The notes beneath the pieces were generated by a model. That model searched no databases. It was given only the letters and a program-made list of their open reading frames with translations, and was not told where the DNA came from. 64,000 bases of DNA, taken from Pseudomonas sp. J452. Lineage in GTDB: Bacteria; Pseudomonadota; Gammaproteobacteria; Pseudomonadales; Pseudomonadaceae. The first letter of the stretch is position 1. The number at the start of each line of letters is the position of its first letter. The translations under genes were made by a program, and so were the position numbers. Below, piece by piece: positions 10,428 through 18,555 of the stretch. The stretch is taken from the NCBI RefSeq assembly GCF_024666525.1, contig NZ_CP088294.1:372001-436000 (forward strand), read 5' to 3'.

Positions 10428-11501
10428 TTAGTCGCCTAGGGCCGCGGCGCTTTCCGCCAGGGCACGCCAATCGGCACGTTCAGCGATGCCCGGCTTGCGC
10501 GCACCGAACAGCTGCAGCACCAGCTCACCGTCGGCAGCGAAGGCTTCCCAGCTGGTGATCACACCGTCGCTACTCGGCTTGCGCACGCGCCACAGTTCGA
10601 CCACGCCGGTGGTTTTCAGGTGCAGGTTGAACTCCGGATCGAGCACGTTGAACCAGCTGTCCATCCAGCGCAGGTTGTTCACCGGCCCGGAGTGGATCTG
10701 GATGCAGTGCGGGTTGCCGACGAACACCATGATCGGCACCTCGCCACTGGCGGCGCCCTCCATCAGTTTCGGCAGCTCGGCGCAGCCCAGCGGCTCGGCC
10801 CATTCGCGACCGGCCAGGCGCAGGGCCTGGGTGCGGGTCAGCGCATGGCGCTTGAGCATGGCGAAGAAGTGGTGGGTGTCCTGCAGCGCAGCCCAGTCGG
10901 TGCGCAGGGCGGATACATCCACCTCGGCATCGGCGCGCGGCGCCGGGCGTTCGGCCAGCGGTTGCAGATCCAGTTCGGCGCTCTGCTGCTCGGCGCGGAA
11001 ACGCTCGACCAGCGGCGCCCAGGCACTCAGCTCGCTACTTTCGGTGAGGAACACCTTGTGCACGGCCAGGCCCTGGTGGTCGAACACCTGGATGCTGCGC
11101 TGGGTGCCACGCGCGGTGTCTTCGGCGACGGCGAACACGCTGGCCCAGCCGCCGAGGAACAGGCGCAGGTCGATATCAGCCGATACCACCAGCCCCATCT
11201 GCCCGTTCGCCAGCACCGACACATCGCGGTAATGGCCTTTGCGTTCATGCACGCAATGCTCGTTGCGGGTCAGCGCCATGATGTAGCCCAGTTCGCCGAG
11301 GGCCGGCAGCAGCGCAGCCCAGTCCGGACGCAGGCGCACGGCATCGATGCCCAGGCGGCTGGCGGTCAGCTCGCCTTCGCTGACGCCCAGCTTGGCGGCC
11401 GCATCGCGGGCACGCAGACCGGCTTGCTCGGCGCGCAGGCGCTGCCAGGCCTGGTACAGGGAGGCCGGCGAAGTGTGGGTCGTGGGATTGGCAATGCTCA
11501 T
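10428..11501 (-). CDS. phuS: haem-trafficking / degradation factor (PhuS, HemS family)
   Basis: A 357-residue HemS/HmuS-family cytoplasmic protein made of two similar halves (about 25-190 and 215-345). Visible blocks include ALTRNEHCVHERKG and VGNPHCIQIHSGPVNNL, each rich in potential His ligands. In P. aeruginosa PhuS hands imported haem to the haem oxygenase HemO. The start MSIANPTT at 11501 has AGAAGGA upstream; the open frame extending to 11627 runs into the regulatory region. First gene of the phuSTUV operon, divergent from phuR. Confidence 0.95.
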   Translation of the reverse strand: MSIANPTTHTSPASLYQAWQRLRAEQAGLRARDAAAKLGVSEGELTASRLGIDAVRLRPDWAALLPALGELGYIMALTRNEHCVHERKGHYRDVSVLANGQMGLVVSADIDLRLFLGGWASVFAVAEDTARGTQRSIQVFDHQGLAVHKVFLTESSELSAWAPLVERFRAEQQSAELDLQPLAERPAPRADAEVDVSALRTDWAALQDTHHFFAMLKRHALTRTQALRLAGREWAEPLGCAELPKLMEGAASGEVPIMVFVGNPHCIQIHSGPVNNLRWMDSWFNVLDPEFNLHLKTTGVVELWRVRKPSSDGVITSWEAFAADGELVLQLFGARKPGIAERADWRALAESAAALGD

Positions 11502-11624
11502 GGCGAGTCCTTCTCGGTCTGGAGTCTGTTCACGGCGGGGCAGCACACCCCCTCCCGACCGCAAGGGTCGGGCAAGGGGATCCCCGCCAGGTCGGCGCAG
11601 ACTACACCAACAAGAATTAAACTC

Positions 11625-11660
11625 CAATGTTATTGATAACTGTTTGCATTCAATAATGAA
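11625..11660. promoter_or_regulatory. Fur-box-like site in the phuS/phuR divergent promoter
   Basis: The 224-base phuS-phuR gap contains an AT-rich block (ATGTTATTGATAACTG and CATTCAATAATGAA) with repeated GATAAT-like hexamers in both orientations. This resembles overlapping Fur sites, and Fur control is expected for haem uptake. Exact 19-mer boundaries cannot be fixed by eye. Confidence 0.55.
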
Positions 11661-11725
11661 TTTCCATTACCTTGCAGCCCGCCAAATCACCTGGCCATCA
11701 AGAGCCAATCAGCGGGAGTAATCGC

Positions 11726-14041
11726 ATGTCCACCCCACCCTTCGCCCTGCGCCCATGGATGGCGCTGCTGTTGCTAAGCCCGGCCCTGGCGCTGGCACAG
11801 ACCACCGGCAAGCAGGACAGCAGCACCGAACTCGCAGCCACCCAGGTCACCGGCCAGGCCGTGCAGGACAGTCTGCCGACCACCAGCACCAGCGCCGAAA
11901 CCCTCGAAGAGCGGCAGATCCGCAGCTTCGATGACCTCGGTCGGCGCGCCGAGCCCGGGGTGAACTACAGCCGCACCACGGAAAGCATCAACATCCGCGG
12001 CCTCGATCGTGACCGCGTACTGACCACCCTCGACGGCATCCGCGTACCGTGGCTGACCGATGGTGCACGCAGCCAGGGCCCGACCGGCGGCGCCCAGGGC
12101 GGCCTCGACTCGATCGACTTCAATGGCCTGTCCGCAGTGGATATCGTGCGTGGCGCCAACTCCAGCCAGGCCGGCTCCGGCGCCCTCGGTGGCGCGGTGC
12201 AGTTGTTCACCCTCAATCCGGAAGATCTGCTGCGCGGCGGCAAGAACTTCGGCAGCCTGATCAAGAGTGACTACGACAGCGTCGATGACAGCTGGGGCCT
12301 GAATGCCGCCGTCGCCGGCCGTGTGCAGGACACCGCCTGGCTGCTGCAGGCCGGCCAGCGCCAGGGCCATGAACTGGAAAGCAGCGGCGACGACAACCTC
12401 TACGGCACCGCGCGCACCGCCGCCAACCCGGCCGACAGCGAGCAGCAGAGCCTGCTGATCAAGCTGCAGCAGCGCTTCGACGGTGGCCACAAGCTCGGTT
12501 TCACCGGCGAGATTTTCCAGCGCGAGAACGACATCGACAGCCGCACCAACCAAGGCAGCACCTACCTGGAGGGTGAAAACAGCACAGTCGAGCACAACAA
12601 GCGCCAGCGCCTGTCCGCCGACTACGAGTACCTGGCCGAAGACAGCAACGGCCTGATCGACAGCGCCCATGCCATCGCCTACTGGCAGAAACTGCGCCGC
12701 CATGACGACCAGACCGGTATCCGCAGCGTCAGCGACTCGCGCGCCGGGATCCCTGATTCGGTGTTCCAGATGTTCGGCCTGCCGGGCAACCCGTACAAAT
12801 ACCCGAGCGGCGCCTTCGGTCGTGACAACCAGATCGAGAAGGAGCTGTACGGGGTATCCGGCGAAATCGGCAAGACCCTCGAAATCGCCGGCCTGGCGAA
12901 CAAGCTGACCCTCGGTGGCGAGCTGTACCAGATCAACACCGAGCAGGTCTCCGAGGGCTACGACAACTGCCCCGGCTTCACCATCGATCCGAGCAGCCCG
13001 ATGTACATGGGCCCGACCGCCTGCGACTTTCTGCACACCAACCAGGCCGACATGCCCAAGGCCGAGGGCAGCCAGTGGGCCCTGTATGTCAGCGATGAAA
13101 TCAGCCTGGCCGATGGCCGCGTCAAGGTCACTCCGGGCCTGCGCTACGACGCCTATCAGCAGGACCCGCAGGCGACCCGCGACTTCAGCAACAACATCAA
13201 CCCGGCGAACAGCGGCACCCTGGAGACCAGCAAGGACCACAAGCTCTCCGCCAGCCTGCTGAGCACCTGGCAGGCAGCTGATGAAGTGCTGCTGTACGCC
13301 CAGTGGGCGCAGGGCTTCAAGGCCCCCGACGCGACCCAGCTGTACATGAACTACGGCGCCGAAGGCAGCTACCTGCGCGTCGGCAACGCCGACCTCAAGC
13401 CCGAAGAAAGCAACGGCTACGAGATCGGTGCGCAACTGGGCAACGACAAGCTGGGCGGCTCGCTGAGCCTGTTCGACAACCACTACAAGAACTTCATCGA
13501 TGACGACGTCACCCTGGATGCCGCGACCATCGCCGGCCTTGGCCTGGATCCGGCCAACTACCCCTACGGCGTGACCCGCACCGAAAACCGCGCCAAGGTG
13601 CAGATCTACGGCGCCGAAGCCACCGCCCACTGGGAGTTCGTGCCGCACTGGAAAGTCTGGGGCTCGCTGGCCTGGGCCAACGGCGAAGACCGTGAAAGCA
13701 ACCAGCGCCTCAGCTCGGTGGCACCGCTCACCAGCCTGCTCGGCCTGAGCTACGAACAGGAACGCTACGGCGCCGACCTGATGCTGCGCGCGGCAGCCGC
13801 ACGCAACCAGGTCGAGAACGACGGCGACTTCAAGGCGCCCGGCTATGGCGTGGTCGACCTGACCGGCTACTGGCAGCCTGCCGAACTGGATGGTGTGAAG
13901 TTCCAGGCCGGCCTGTTCAACCTGCTCGACAAGCAGTACTGGAACGCGCTGAACGTACCGACCGGCACCCTGACCCAGCCGGACGACTACTACAGCGAAG
14001 CCGGCCGCAGCTTCCGCGTCTCGGCGTCCTGGCAGTACTGA
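11726..14041 (+). CDS. phuR: TonB-dependent haem receptor (PhuR)
   Basis: A 771-residue outer-membrane receptor: signal peptide to about residue 30 (LLLLSPALALAQ), a plug domain with SINIRGLDRDRVLTTLDGIR and SSQAGSGALGGAV, then a 22-strand-type barrel ending in aromatic SASWQY. FKAP and NADLKPEES correspond to the FRAP and NPDL/NPNL boxes of haem receptors. The ATG at 11726 is chosen for the GGGAG upstream and the signal peptide; the upstream ATG at 11672 would mask the signal. It faces the phuSTUV operon across the Fur-like site. Very long open frames on the opposite strand are shadows. Confidence 0.94.
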   Translation: MSTPPFALRPWMALLLLSPALALAQTTGKQDSSTELAATQVTGQAVQDSLPTTSTSAETLEERQIRSFDDLGRRAEPGVNYSRTTESINIRGLDRDRVLTTLDGIRVPWLTDGARSQGPTGGAQGGLDSIDFNGLSAVDIVRGANSSQAGSGALGGAVQLFTLNPEDLLRGGKNFGSLIKSDYDSVDDSWGLNAAVAGRVQDTAWLLQAGQRQGHELESSGDDNLYGTARTAANPADSEQQSLLIKLQQRFDGGHKLGFTGEIFQRENDIDSRTNQGSTYLEGENSTVEHNKRQRLSADYEYLAEDSNGLIDSAHAIAYWQKLRRHDDQTGIRSVSDSRAGIPDSVFQMFGLPGNPYKYPSGAFGRDNQIEKELYGVSGEIGKTLEIAGLANKLTLGGELYQINTEQVSEGYDNCPGFTIDPSSPMYMGPTACDFLHTNQADMPKAEGSQWALYVSDEISLADGRVKVTPGLRYDAYQQDPQATRDFSNNINPANSGTLETSKDHKLSASLLSTWQAADEVLLYAQWAQGFKAPDATQLYMNYGAEGSYLRVGNADLKPEESNGYEIGAQLGNDKLGGSLSLFDNHYKNFIDDDVTLDAATIAGLGLDPANYPYGVTRTENRAKVQIYGAEATAHWEFVPHWKVWGSLAWANGEDRESNQRLSSVAPLTSLLGLSYEQERYGADLMLRAAAARNQVENDGDFKAPGYGVVDLTGYWQPAELDGVKFQAGLFNLLDKQYWNALNVPTGTLTQPDDYYSEAGRSFRVSASWQY

Positions 14042-14050
14042 GAGCACTTT

Positions 14051-14126
14051 CTCCCCTCTCCCACTTGTGGGAGAGGGGCTGGGGGAGAGGGTATTGGCCG
14101 GCACGCCCTCTCCCTAACCCTCGGCT
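14051..14126. repeat. CCCCTCTCCCAC-type repeat hairpin after phuR
   Basis: CCCCTCTCCCAC-TTG-TGGGAGAGGGG forms a strong hairpin, followed by GGGGGAGAGGG and later CCCTCTCCCTAACCCT, a dispersed repeat type common in pseudomonads. It lies ten bases past the phuR stop and may protect or end the transcript. The rest of the gap to 14274 holds nothing recognisable. Confidence 0.6.
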
Positions 14127-14274
14127 CGGGCCTCCTGCTTCGCTTTACCTCCTTCATCCATGCAGTCGTCTCCCGTAGAGGGGACTAAAAGCCCATCTGT
14201 TCGCGCAAGGACGCGCGCCCTACCCCATCGCCACGCCCATGCGGGATAATCCCCGCCTTGGCGTGGAGATCACC

Positions 14275-14592
14275 ATGAAACTTCTATGCGCCCCGCATGA
14301 GCTGGCCGAAGGCCAGAGCCGGGGCTTTTCGATTGATGGACTGGCATTGCTGGCGGTACGCCGCGACGGCCATGTCTACGTCTATCACAACCGCTGCCCG
14401 CACCGCGGCCTGAGTCTGGAGTGGCGCGCCGATGATTTTCTCGACGCCAGCGGCAGCCTGCTCCAGTGCGCCCACCACGGCGCGCTGTTCCTTATAGAAA
14501 GTGGCGAATGCCTGACCGGGCCTTGTGCCGGCCAGGCGTTGCAGGCGGTGGAATGTCGCGAGGATAGCGACGGCATCTGGATCAGCCTGTAG
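14275..14592 (+). CDS. Rieske (2Fe-2S) domain protein
   Basis: A 105-residue single-domain Rieske protein. Ligands are C41-P-H43 in CPHRG and C65-x-x-H68 in CAHHG, with the expected spacing. Such proteins act as small ferredoxins or assembly partners; no specific partner is apparent here. The start MKLLCAPHEL has GGAGATC upstream; an in-frame ATG at 14239 lacks a comparable site. Its stop codon (TAG) is formed by the first bases of a REP element, so the last residues may have been set by that insertion. Confidence 0.85.
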   Translation: MKLLCAPHELAEGQSRGFSIDGLALLAVRRDGHVYVYHNRCPHRGLSLEWRADDFLDASGSLLQCAHHGALFLIESGECLTGPCAGQALQAVECREDSDGIWISL

Positions 14593-14655
14593 GAGCGAGA
14601 TCTGCTGGCGAACGATCTGCGCTGACCGGCTTCGCGAGCAGAGCTCGCTCCTACA
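14588..14655. repeat. REP-type inverted pair, GTAGGAGCGAG family
   Basis: TGTAGGAGCGAGATCTGCTGGCG and its imperfect inverted partner ending CGAGCTCGCTCCTACA. The left end contains the stop codon of the Rieske gene. Confidence 0.75.
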
Positions 14656-14683
14656 ATTCAACGTCGCAACGCCCGACAGTGAC

Positions 14684-14737
14684 GTAGCCCGGATGCAATC
14701 CGGGAACATCTCCAGCCCCGGATTACATCCGGGCTAC
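14684..14737. repeat. REP palindrome, GTAGCCCGGATGCAAT family
   Basis: GTAGCCCGGATGCAATCCGG with inverted partner CCGGATTACATCCGGGCTAC. The right end contains the stop codon of sfsA, so both convergent genes end inside repeats. Confidence 0.85.
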
Positions 14738-15441
14738 AACAGCACCTCCAGGCGTCGCACCAGGCGCATGCCCTGCGGCGTGATCTCAGCGCCATAGGCC
14801 AGCACCTCGACACCCGCCACTTTGGCTTCGCGCAGGCCCGCCGCATAGGCCGGGTCGATCTCCTCCGCCGCGCGCACCGCCTCGATCCCCGTCAGGTTCA
14901 CGCAATACAGCTGCACCGCCCGCACGCCCTGGCGCGCCAGGCTCGCCAGCTCGCGCAGGTGCTTGGCGCCGCGCTCGGTACGGGCATCGGGAAAGGCCGC
15001 CACGGTCGTATCGGGGAAGCCCAGGGTCACACTCTTCACCTCGACCCAGGCCGGGCCATCGGGGTAATCCAGGCGGAAGTCCGCCCGACTGTTCTCCTCG
15101 CCGAAGCGCACCTCGCGCTTGAGCCCGGTAAAACCGGCCAATTCGCTGATCACCCCGGCACGCAGGGCTTCCTCGACCAGGCCGTTGGCCCGCGCGGTAT
15201 TGATGCAGGCCAGCCGGCCCTGCGGGGTCTCGCCCAGTTCCCAGGTGCCCGGCAGCTTGCGTTTGGGGTCGCTGGAGCGGCTGAACCAGACCCGGCAGCC
15301 CTCGCTCATGCAGTTGAGCATGGAGCCGGTATTGGGACAGTGGATGGTCAGCTGCTCGCCGCTGGCGCTCTCGATGTCGGCGAGGAAGCGCTTGTAGCGG
15401 CGCAGCAGGCGGCCCTCTTCCAGCGGCGGATCAAACTGCAT
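14734..15441 (-). CDS. sfsA: sugar fermentation stimulation protein homologue (SfsA)
   Basis: A 235-residue SfsA-family protein with [27 protein letters not shown] and the nuclease-like core [27 protein letters not shown] (D...EVK arrangement). E. coli SfsA affects maltose gene expression and binds DNA; the true activity is not established. The start overlaps the end of the aminotransferase gene by 11 bases, suggesting co-transcription. Confidence 0.93.
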   Translation of the reverse strand: MQFDPPLEEGRLLRRYKRFLADIESASGEQLTIHCPNTGSMLNCMSEGCRVWFSRSSDPKRKLPGTWELGETPQGRLACINTARANGLVEEALRAGVISELAGFTGLKREVRFGEENSRADFRLDYPDGPAWVEVKSVTLGFPDTTVAAFPDARTERGAKHLRELASLARQGVRAVQLYCVNLTGIEAVRAAEEIDPAYAAGLREAKVAGVEVLAYGAEITPQGMRLVRRLEVLL

Positions 15442-16612
15442 CGGGGCGCCAGGTCTTCAGGCCGCGGGCGATCCGCTCGACCGCCTGTTGCAGGCGCTCG
15501 ATGGTCTGCGTGTAGGCGAAGCGCACATGGTGCCCGGCCTGGTAGCGGCCGAAGTCCAGGCCTGGGGTAAAGGCCACGTGCTCGGTTTCGATGAAGTGCT
15601 GGCAGAAGGCGTAGGCATCGCCACCGAAGGCGGAGATATCGGCATACAGGTAGAAGGCCCCTTCCGGTTCCACGGCAATCTTGAAGCCCAGCCCGCGCAG
15701 GGCCGGCAGCAGGTAGTCGCGGCGGCGCTGAAACTCGTGGCGGCGCTCCTCGAAGATCGCCAGGGTGGCCGGCTCGAAGCAGGCCAGCGCAGCATGCTGG
15801 GCCATCGAGGGCGCGCTGATATAGAGGTTTTGCGCCAGCTTCTCCAGCTCCGGCACGGCATTGGCCGGCGCCACCAGCCAGCCCAGGCGCCAGCCGGTCA
15901 TGCCGTAATACTTGGAGAAGCTGTTGAGGACGAAGGCCTCGTCGTCCACTGCCAGCACGCTGCTCGCGTCGCAGCCGTAGGTCAGGCCGTGGTAGATCTC
16001 GTCCACCACCAGATGGCCGCCACGTTCTTTCAGCGCGGTCGACAACGCAGCCAGCTCATCCCTGTGCAACAGGGTGCCGGTGGGGTTGGCTGGCGAGGCG
16101 ACCAGGGCGCCGACGCTGTCCTGATCCCAATGCCGCTCGACCAGCTGCGGGGTCAGTTGGTAGCGACTGTCCGGGCCGACCGGCACCAGCTGCGCGGCGC
16201 CTTCGACCAGGCGCAGGAAGTGGCGGTTGCACGGGTAGCCGGGGTCGGCCAGCAGCCAGTGCTTGCCCGGATCGACCAACAGGCTCGCGGCCAGCAGCAG
16301 GGCGCCGGAACCACCGGGGGTGATCAGGATGCGCTCGGGGTCGACACTCAGGCCATAGCGGCTGGCATAAAAGCCGGCGATCGCCTCGCGCAACTGCGGA
16401 ATACCCCGCGCCGCCGTGTAGCGGGTATGCCCGTTGGCCAGCGCAGCCTGGCCGGCGGCAACGATGGGCGCGGCGGTGGTGAAGTCCGGCTCGCCGATCT
16501 CCAGATGGATCACGTCATGACCGGCCGCCTGCAACTGGTTGGCGCGGGCCAGCAGGGCCATGACGTGGAACGGTTCGATGGCGCGACTGCGCGCACTGAA
16601 GGGCTGGGCCAT
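15431..16612 (-). CDS. PLP-dependent aminotransferase, class I/II
   Basis: A 393-residue fold-type I aminotransferase with N-terminal [18 protein letters not shown], the PLP lysine in [15 protein letters not shown] and the C-terminal RFAYTQT arginine region. The residues fit the AspC/ArAT-like group near alanine or aspartate aminotransferases; substrate cannot be assigned. First gene of a pair with sfsA, divergent from dksA; this neighbourhood is common in Pseudomonas. Confidence 0.9.
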   Translation of the reverse strand: MAQPFSARSRAIEPFHVMALLARANQLQAAGHDVIHLEIGEPDFTTAAPIVAAGQAALANGHTRYTAARGIPQLREAIAGFYASRYGLSVDPERILITPGGSGALLLAASLLVDPGKHWLLADPGYPCNRHFLRLVEGAAQLVPVGPDSRYQLTPQLVERHWDQDSVGALVASPANPTGTLLHRDELAALSTALKERGGHLVVDEIYHGLTYGCDASSVLAVDDEAFVLNSFSKYYGMTGWRLGWLVAPANAVPELEKLAQNLYISAPSMAQHAALACFEPATLAIFEERRHEFQRRRDYLLPALRGLGFKIAVEPEGAFYLYADISAFGGDAYAFCQHFIETEHVAFTPGLDFGRYQAGHHVRFAYTQTIERLQQAVERIARGLKTWRPDAV

Positions 16613-16807
16613 TGGCCTTCCTTTAATTGAACAAAGGGGGGATTCTAACTAACTGCCCGACCAGGCTGTAGCAACATGGACAACCGGGAGTAGCATCGCC
16701 CGAATTGATCTGGTAAGTTCGCCCGCTTGCAGCCGCAGGCCCGGCCCTGCCGGTAAAGGAACAGATCCTGCGCTAAGTGGATCAGAGAGAGTGAGAGGCG
16801 GCCATCC

Positions 16808-17251
16808 ATGCCCACCAAAGCAAAACCAAGCAGTAGCCAGCTGGCCCGCGGTTTCGAGCCCTATAAAGAGAAAAAGGGCGAGGAATACATGAGCGACCCG
16901 ATGCGCGCTCACTTCACCGGCATCCTCAACAAGTGGAAGCTGGAGCTGATGCAGGAAGTGGATCGCACCGTGCACCACATGCAGGACGAAGCTGCCAACT
17001 TCCCGGACCCGGCCGACCGTGCCAGCCAGGAAGAAGAGTTCAGCCTGGAACTGCGCGCCCGTGACCGCGAGCGCAAGCTGATCAAGAAGATCGACGAAAC
17101 CCTGCAGCTGATCGAAGACAACGATTACGGCTGGTGTGATTCCTGCGGCGTCGAGATCGGCATCCGCCGCCTCGAAGCCCGTCCGACCGCGACCCTGTGC
17201 ATCGACTGCAAGACGCTGGCGGAAATCAAGGAAAAACAGATCGGTTCCTGA
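16808..17251 (+). CDS. dksA: RNA polymerase-binding transcription factor DksA
   Basis: A 147-residue protein, the usual length. It has a coiled coil with the tip acidic motif D67-P-A-D70-R-A and a four-Cys zinc finger (C110, C113, C131, C134 in CDSC and CIDC). DksA binds the RNA polymerase secondary channel and, with ppGpp, adjusts rRNA, amino-acid and virulence gene transcription. It is followed by a terminator and then gluQRS, the conserved order. Confidence 0.97.
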   Translation: MPTKAKPSSSQLARGFEPYKEKKGEEYMSDPMRAHFTGILNKWKLELMQEVDRTVHHMQDEAANFPDPADRASQEEEFSLELRARDRERKLIKKIDETLQLIEDNDYGWCDSCGVEIGIRRLEARPTATLCIDCKTLAEIKEKQIGS

Positions 17252-17256
17252 TCCCG

Positions 17257-17285
17257 CACGGGGCGCGCAAGCGCCCCGTTTCGTT
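17257..17285 (+). terminator. terminator between dksA and gluQRS
   Basis: CGGGGCGC-GCAA-GCGCCCCG stem followed by TTTCGTTTC, a rho-independent hairpin with a broken T-run; partial read-through to gluQRS is possible. Confidence 0.65.
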
Positions 17286-17359
17286 TCTGCCTGCCGATAG
17301 TTCCTGCCTGCCGATAACTGCACTGGCCTCTGCCGCCTGCTGCAGATAGCCTGTTCGCC

Positions 17360-18247
17360 ATGACTTCTCCCGCCTACATCGGGCGCTTCGCCCCCACCCC
17401 CAGTGGCTACCTGCATTTCGGTTCACTGGTCGCCGCCCTCGCCTCCTACCTCGATGCCCGCAGCGTCGGCGGCCAGTGGCTGCTGCGCATGGAAGACCTC
17501 GACCCACCGCGCGAAGAACCTGGTGCCCAGGACGCCATCCTGCGCACCCTGGAAACCTACGGTTTCGAATGGGATGGCCCGCTGGTGCGCCAGAGCGAGC
17601 GCCATGGCGAATACGCCGCCCTGATCGAACGCCTGTTCAGCCAGGGCCTGGCCTACGCCTGCACCTGCTCGCGCAAGCAGCTGGAAGCCTACGGCGGCAT
17701 CTATCCCGGCCTGTGCCGTAATGCCGGGCACGCCATCGAGGATGCGGCGATCCGCCTGCGCGTGCCCGAGCTGCAATACCACTTCTGCGACCGCGTGCAA
17801 GGCGAGTTCCGCCAGCACCTGGGCCGCGAGGTCGGTGACTTCGTCATCCGTCGCCGCGACGGCCTGTACGCCTATCAACTGGCCGTGGTGCTGGACGACG
17901 CCTGGCAAGGCATCACCGATATCGTGCGCGGCGCCGACCTGCTCGACTCCACGCCGCGCCAACTGTATCTGCAGGAGCTGCTCGGCCTGCGCCAGCCGCG
18001 CTACCTGCACGTGCCGCTGATCATCCAGCCGGATGGCCACAAGCTGGGCAAGAGCTACCGCTCGCCGCCACTGCCCGCCGACCAGGCCCCTGCCCTGCTG
18101 CTGCGCGCCCTGCGTACCCTCGGCCAGCAACCGCCAGGCGAGCTGGCCGGCGCCAGCGCCCGCGAACTGCTGGCCTGGGGCAGCGCCAACTGGGACGCCG
18201 CGCGCATCCCGCGCAGCCCGACCCTGGCCGAAGCCCAACTACGCTGA
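17360..18247 (+). CDS. gluQ: glutamyl-Q tRNA(Asp) synthetase (GluQ-RS)
   Basis: A 295-residue truncated glutamyl-tRNA synthetase paralogue: catalytic domain with GRFAPTPSGYLHFGSLVAAL (HIGH-like), zinc ligands in CTCSRKQ and the C-terminal HKLGKS loop, without an anticodon-binding domain. It charges glutamate onto queuosine in tRNA-Asp. Its place after dksA matches the known dksA-gluQ-rs arrangement. Confidence 0.95.
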   Translation: MTSPAYIGRFAPTPSGYLHFGSLVAALASYLDARSVGGQWLLRMEDLDPPREEPGAQDAILRTLETYGFEWDGPLVRQSERHGEYAALIERLFSQGLAYACTCSRKQLEAYGGIYPGLCRNAGHAIEDAAIRLRVPELQYHFCDRVQGEFRQHLGREVGDFVIRRRDGLYAYQLAVVLDDAWQGITDIVRGADLLDSTPRQLYLQELLGLRQPRYLHVPLIIQPDGHKLGKSYRSPPLPADQAPALLLRALRTLGQQPPGELAGASARELLAWGSANWDAARIPRSPTLAEAQLR

Positions 18248-18322
18248 AGCAACACAGGCGCAGTGCTGCCGCCTGTCGGCCTAATCCGTTACCATCGCTG
18301 CACTTTCGCCACGAGAATCGGC

Positions 18323-18499
18323 ATGTATATCTACCGACTGGTCCTGCTCCTGGTAGTGGGGATCTACCTGTTCTCCCCGGCCATCATGGACTGGTGGATC
18401 GACCCCAATGGCGCCTGGTATCGCCCCTACCTGCTGTGGCTGATCCTCATAGTCGTGACCTTTATCCTGCAGAGCCAGCGTGATGCCGATGAACTCTGA
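18323..18499 (+). CDS. cbrX: small membrane protein CbrX upstream of cbrA
   Basis: A 58-residue protein with two hydrophobic segments (IYRLVLLLVVGIYLFSPAIM and YLLWLILIVVTFIL) around a WWIDPNGAWYRP loop. Its position immediately before cbrA matches the small gene called CbrX in pseudomonads, reported to be co-transcribed with cbrA. The start MYIYRL is chosen because the open frame further upstream lacks hydrophobic or family character. Confidence 0.8.
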   Translation: MYIYRLVLLLVVGIYLFSPAIMDWWIDPNGAWYRPYLLWLILIVVTFILQSQRDADEL

Positions 18500-18555
18500 T
18501 CCGCACCGGCAAAAAACCGTGACCTCTCCTTATCTTTATTCGCCGAGCCGACCCG

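Noticed and set aside
11774..14104. A 776-codon open frame antisense to phuR
   Set aside because: It lies wholly opposite a well-supported receptor gene. High GC in third codon positions removes stops from the opposite strand; the translation has no family features.
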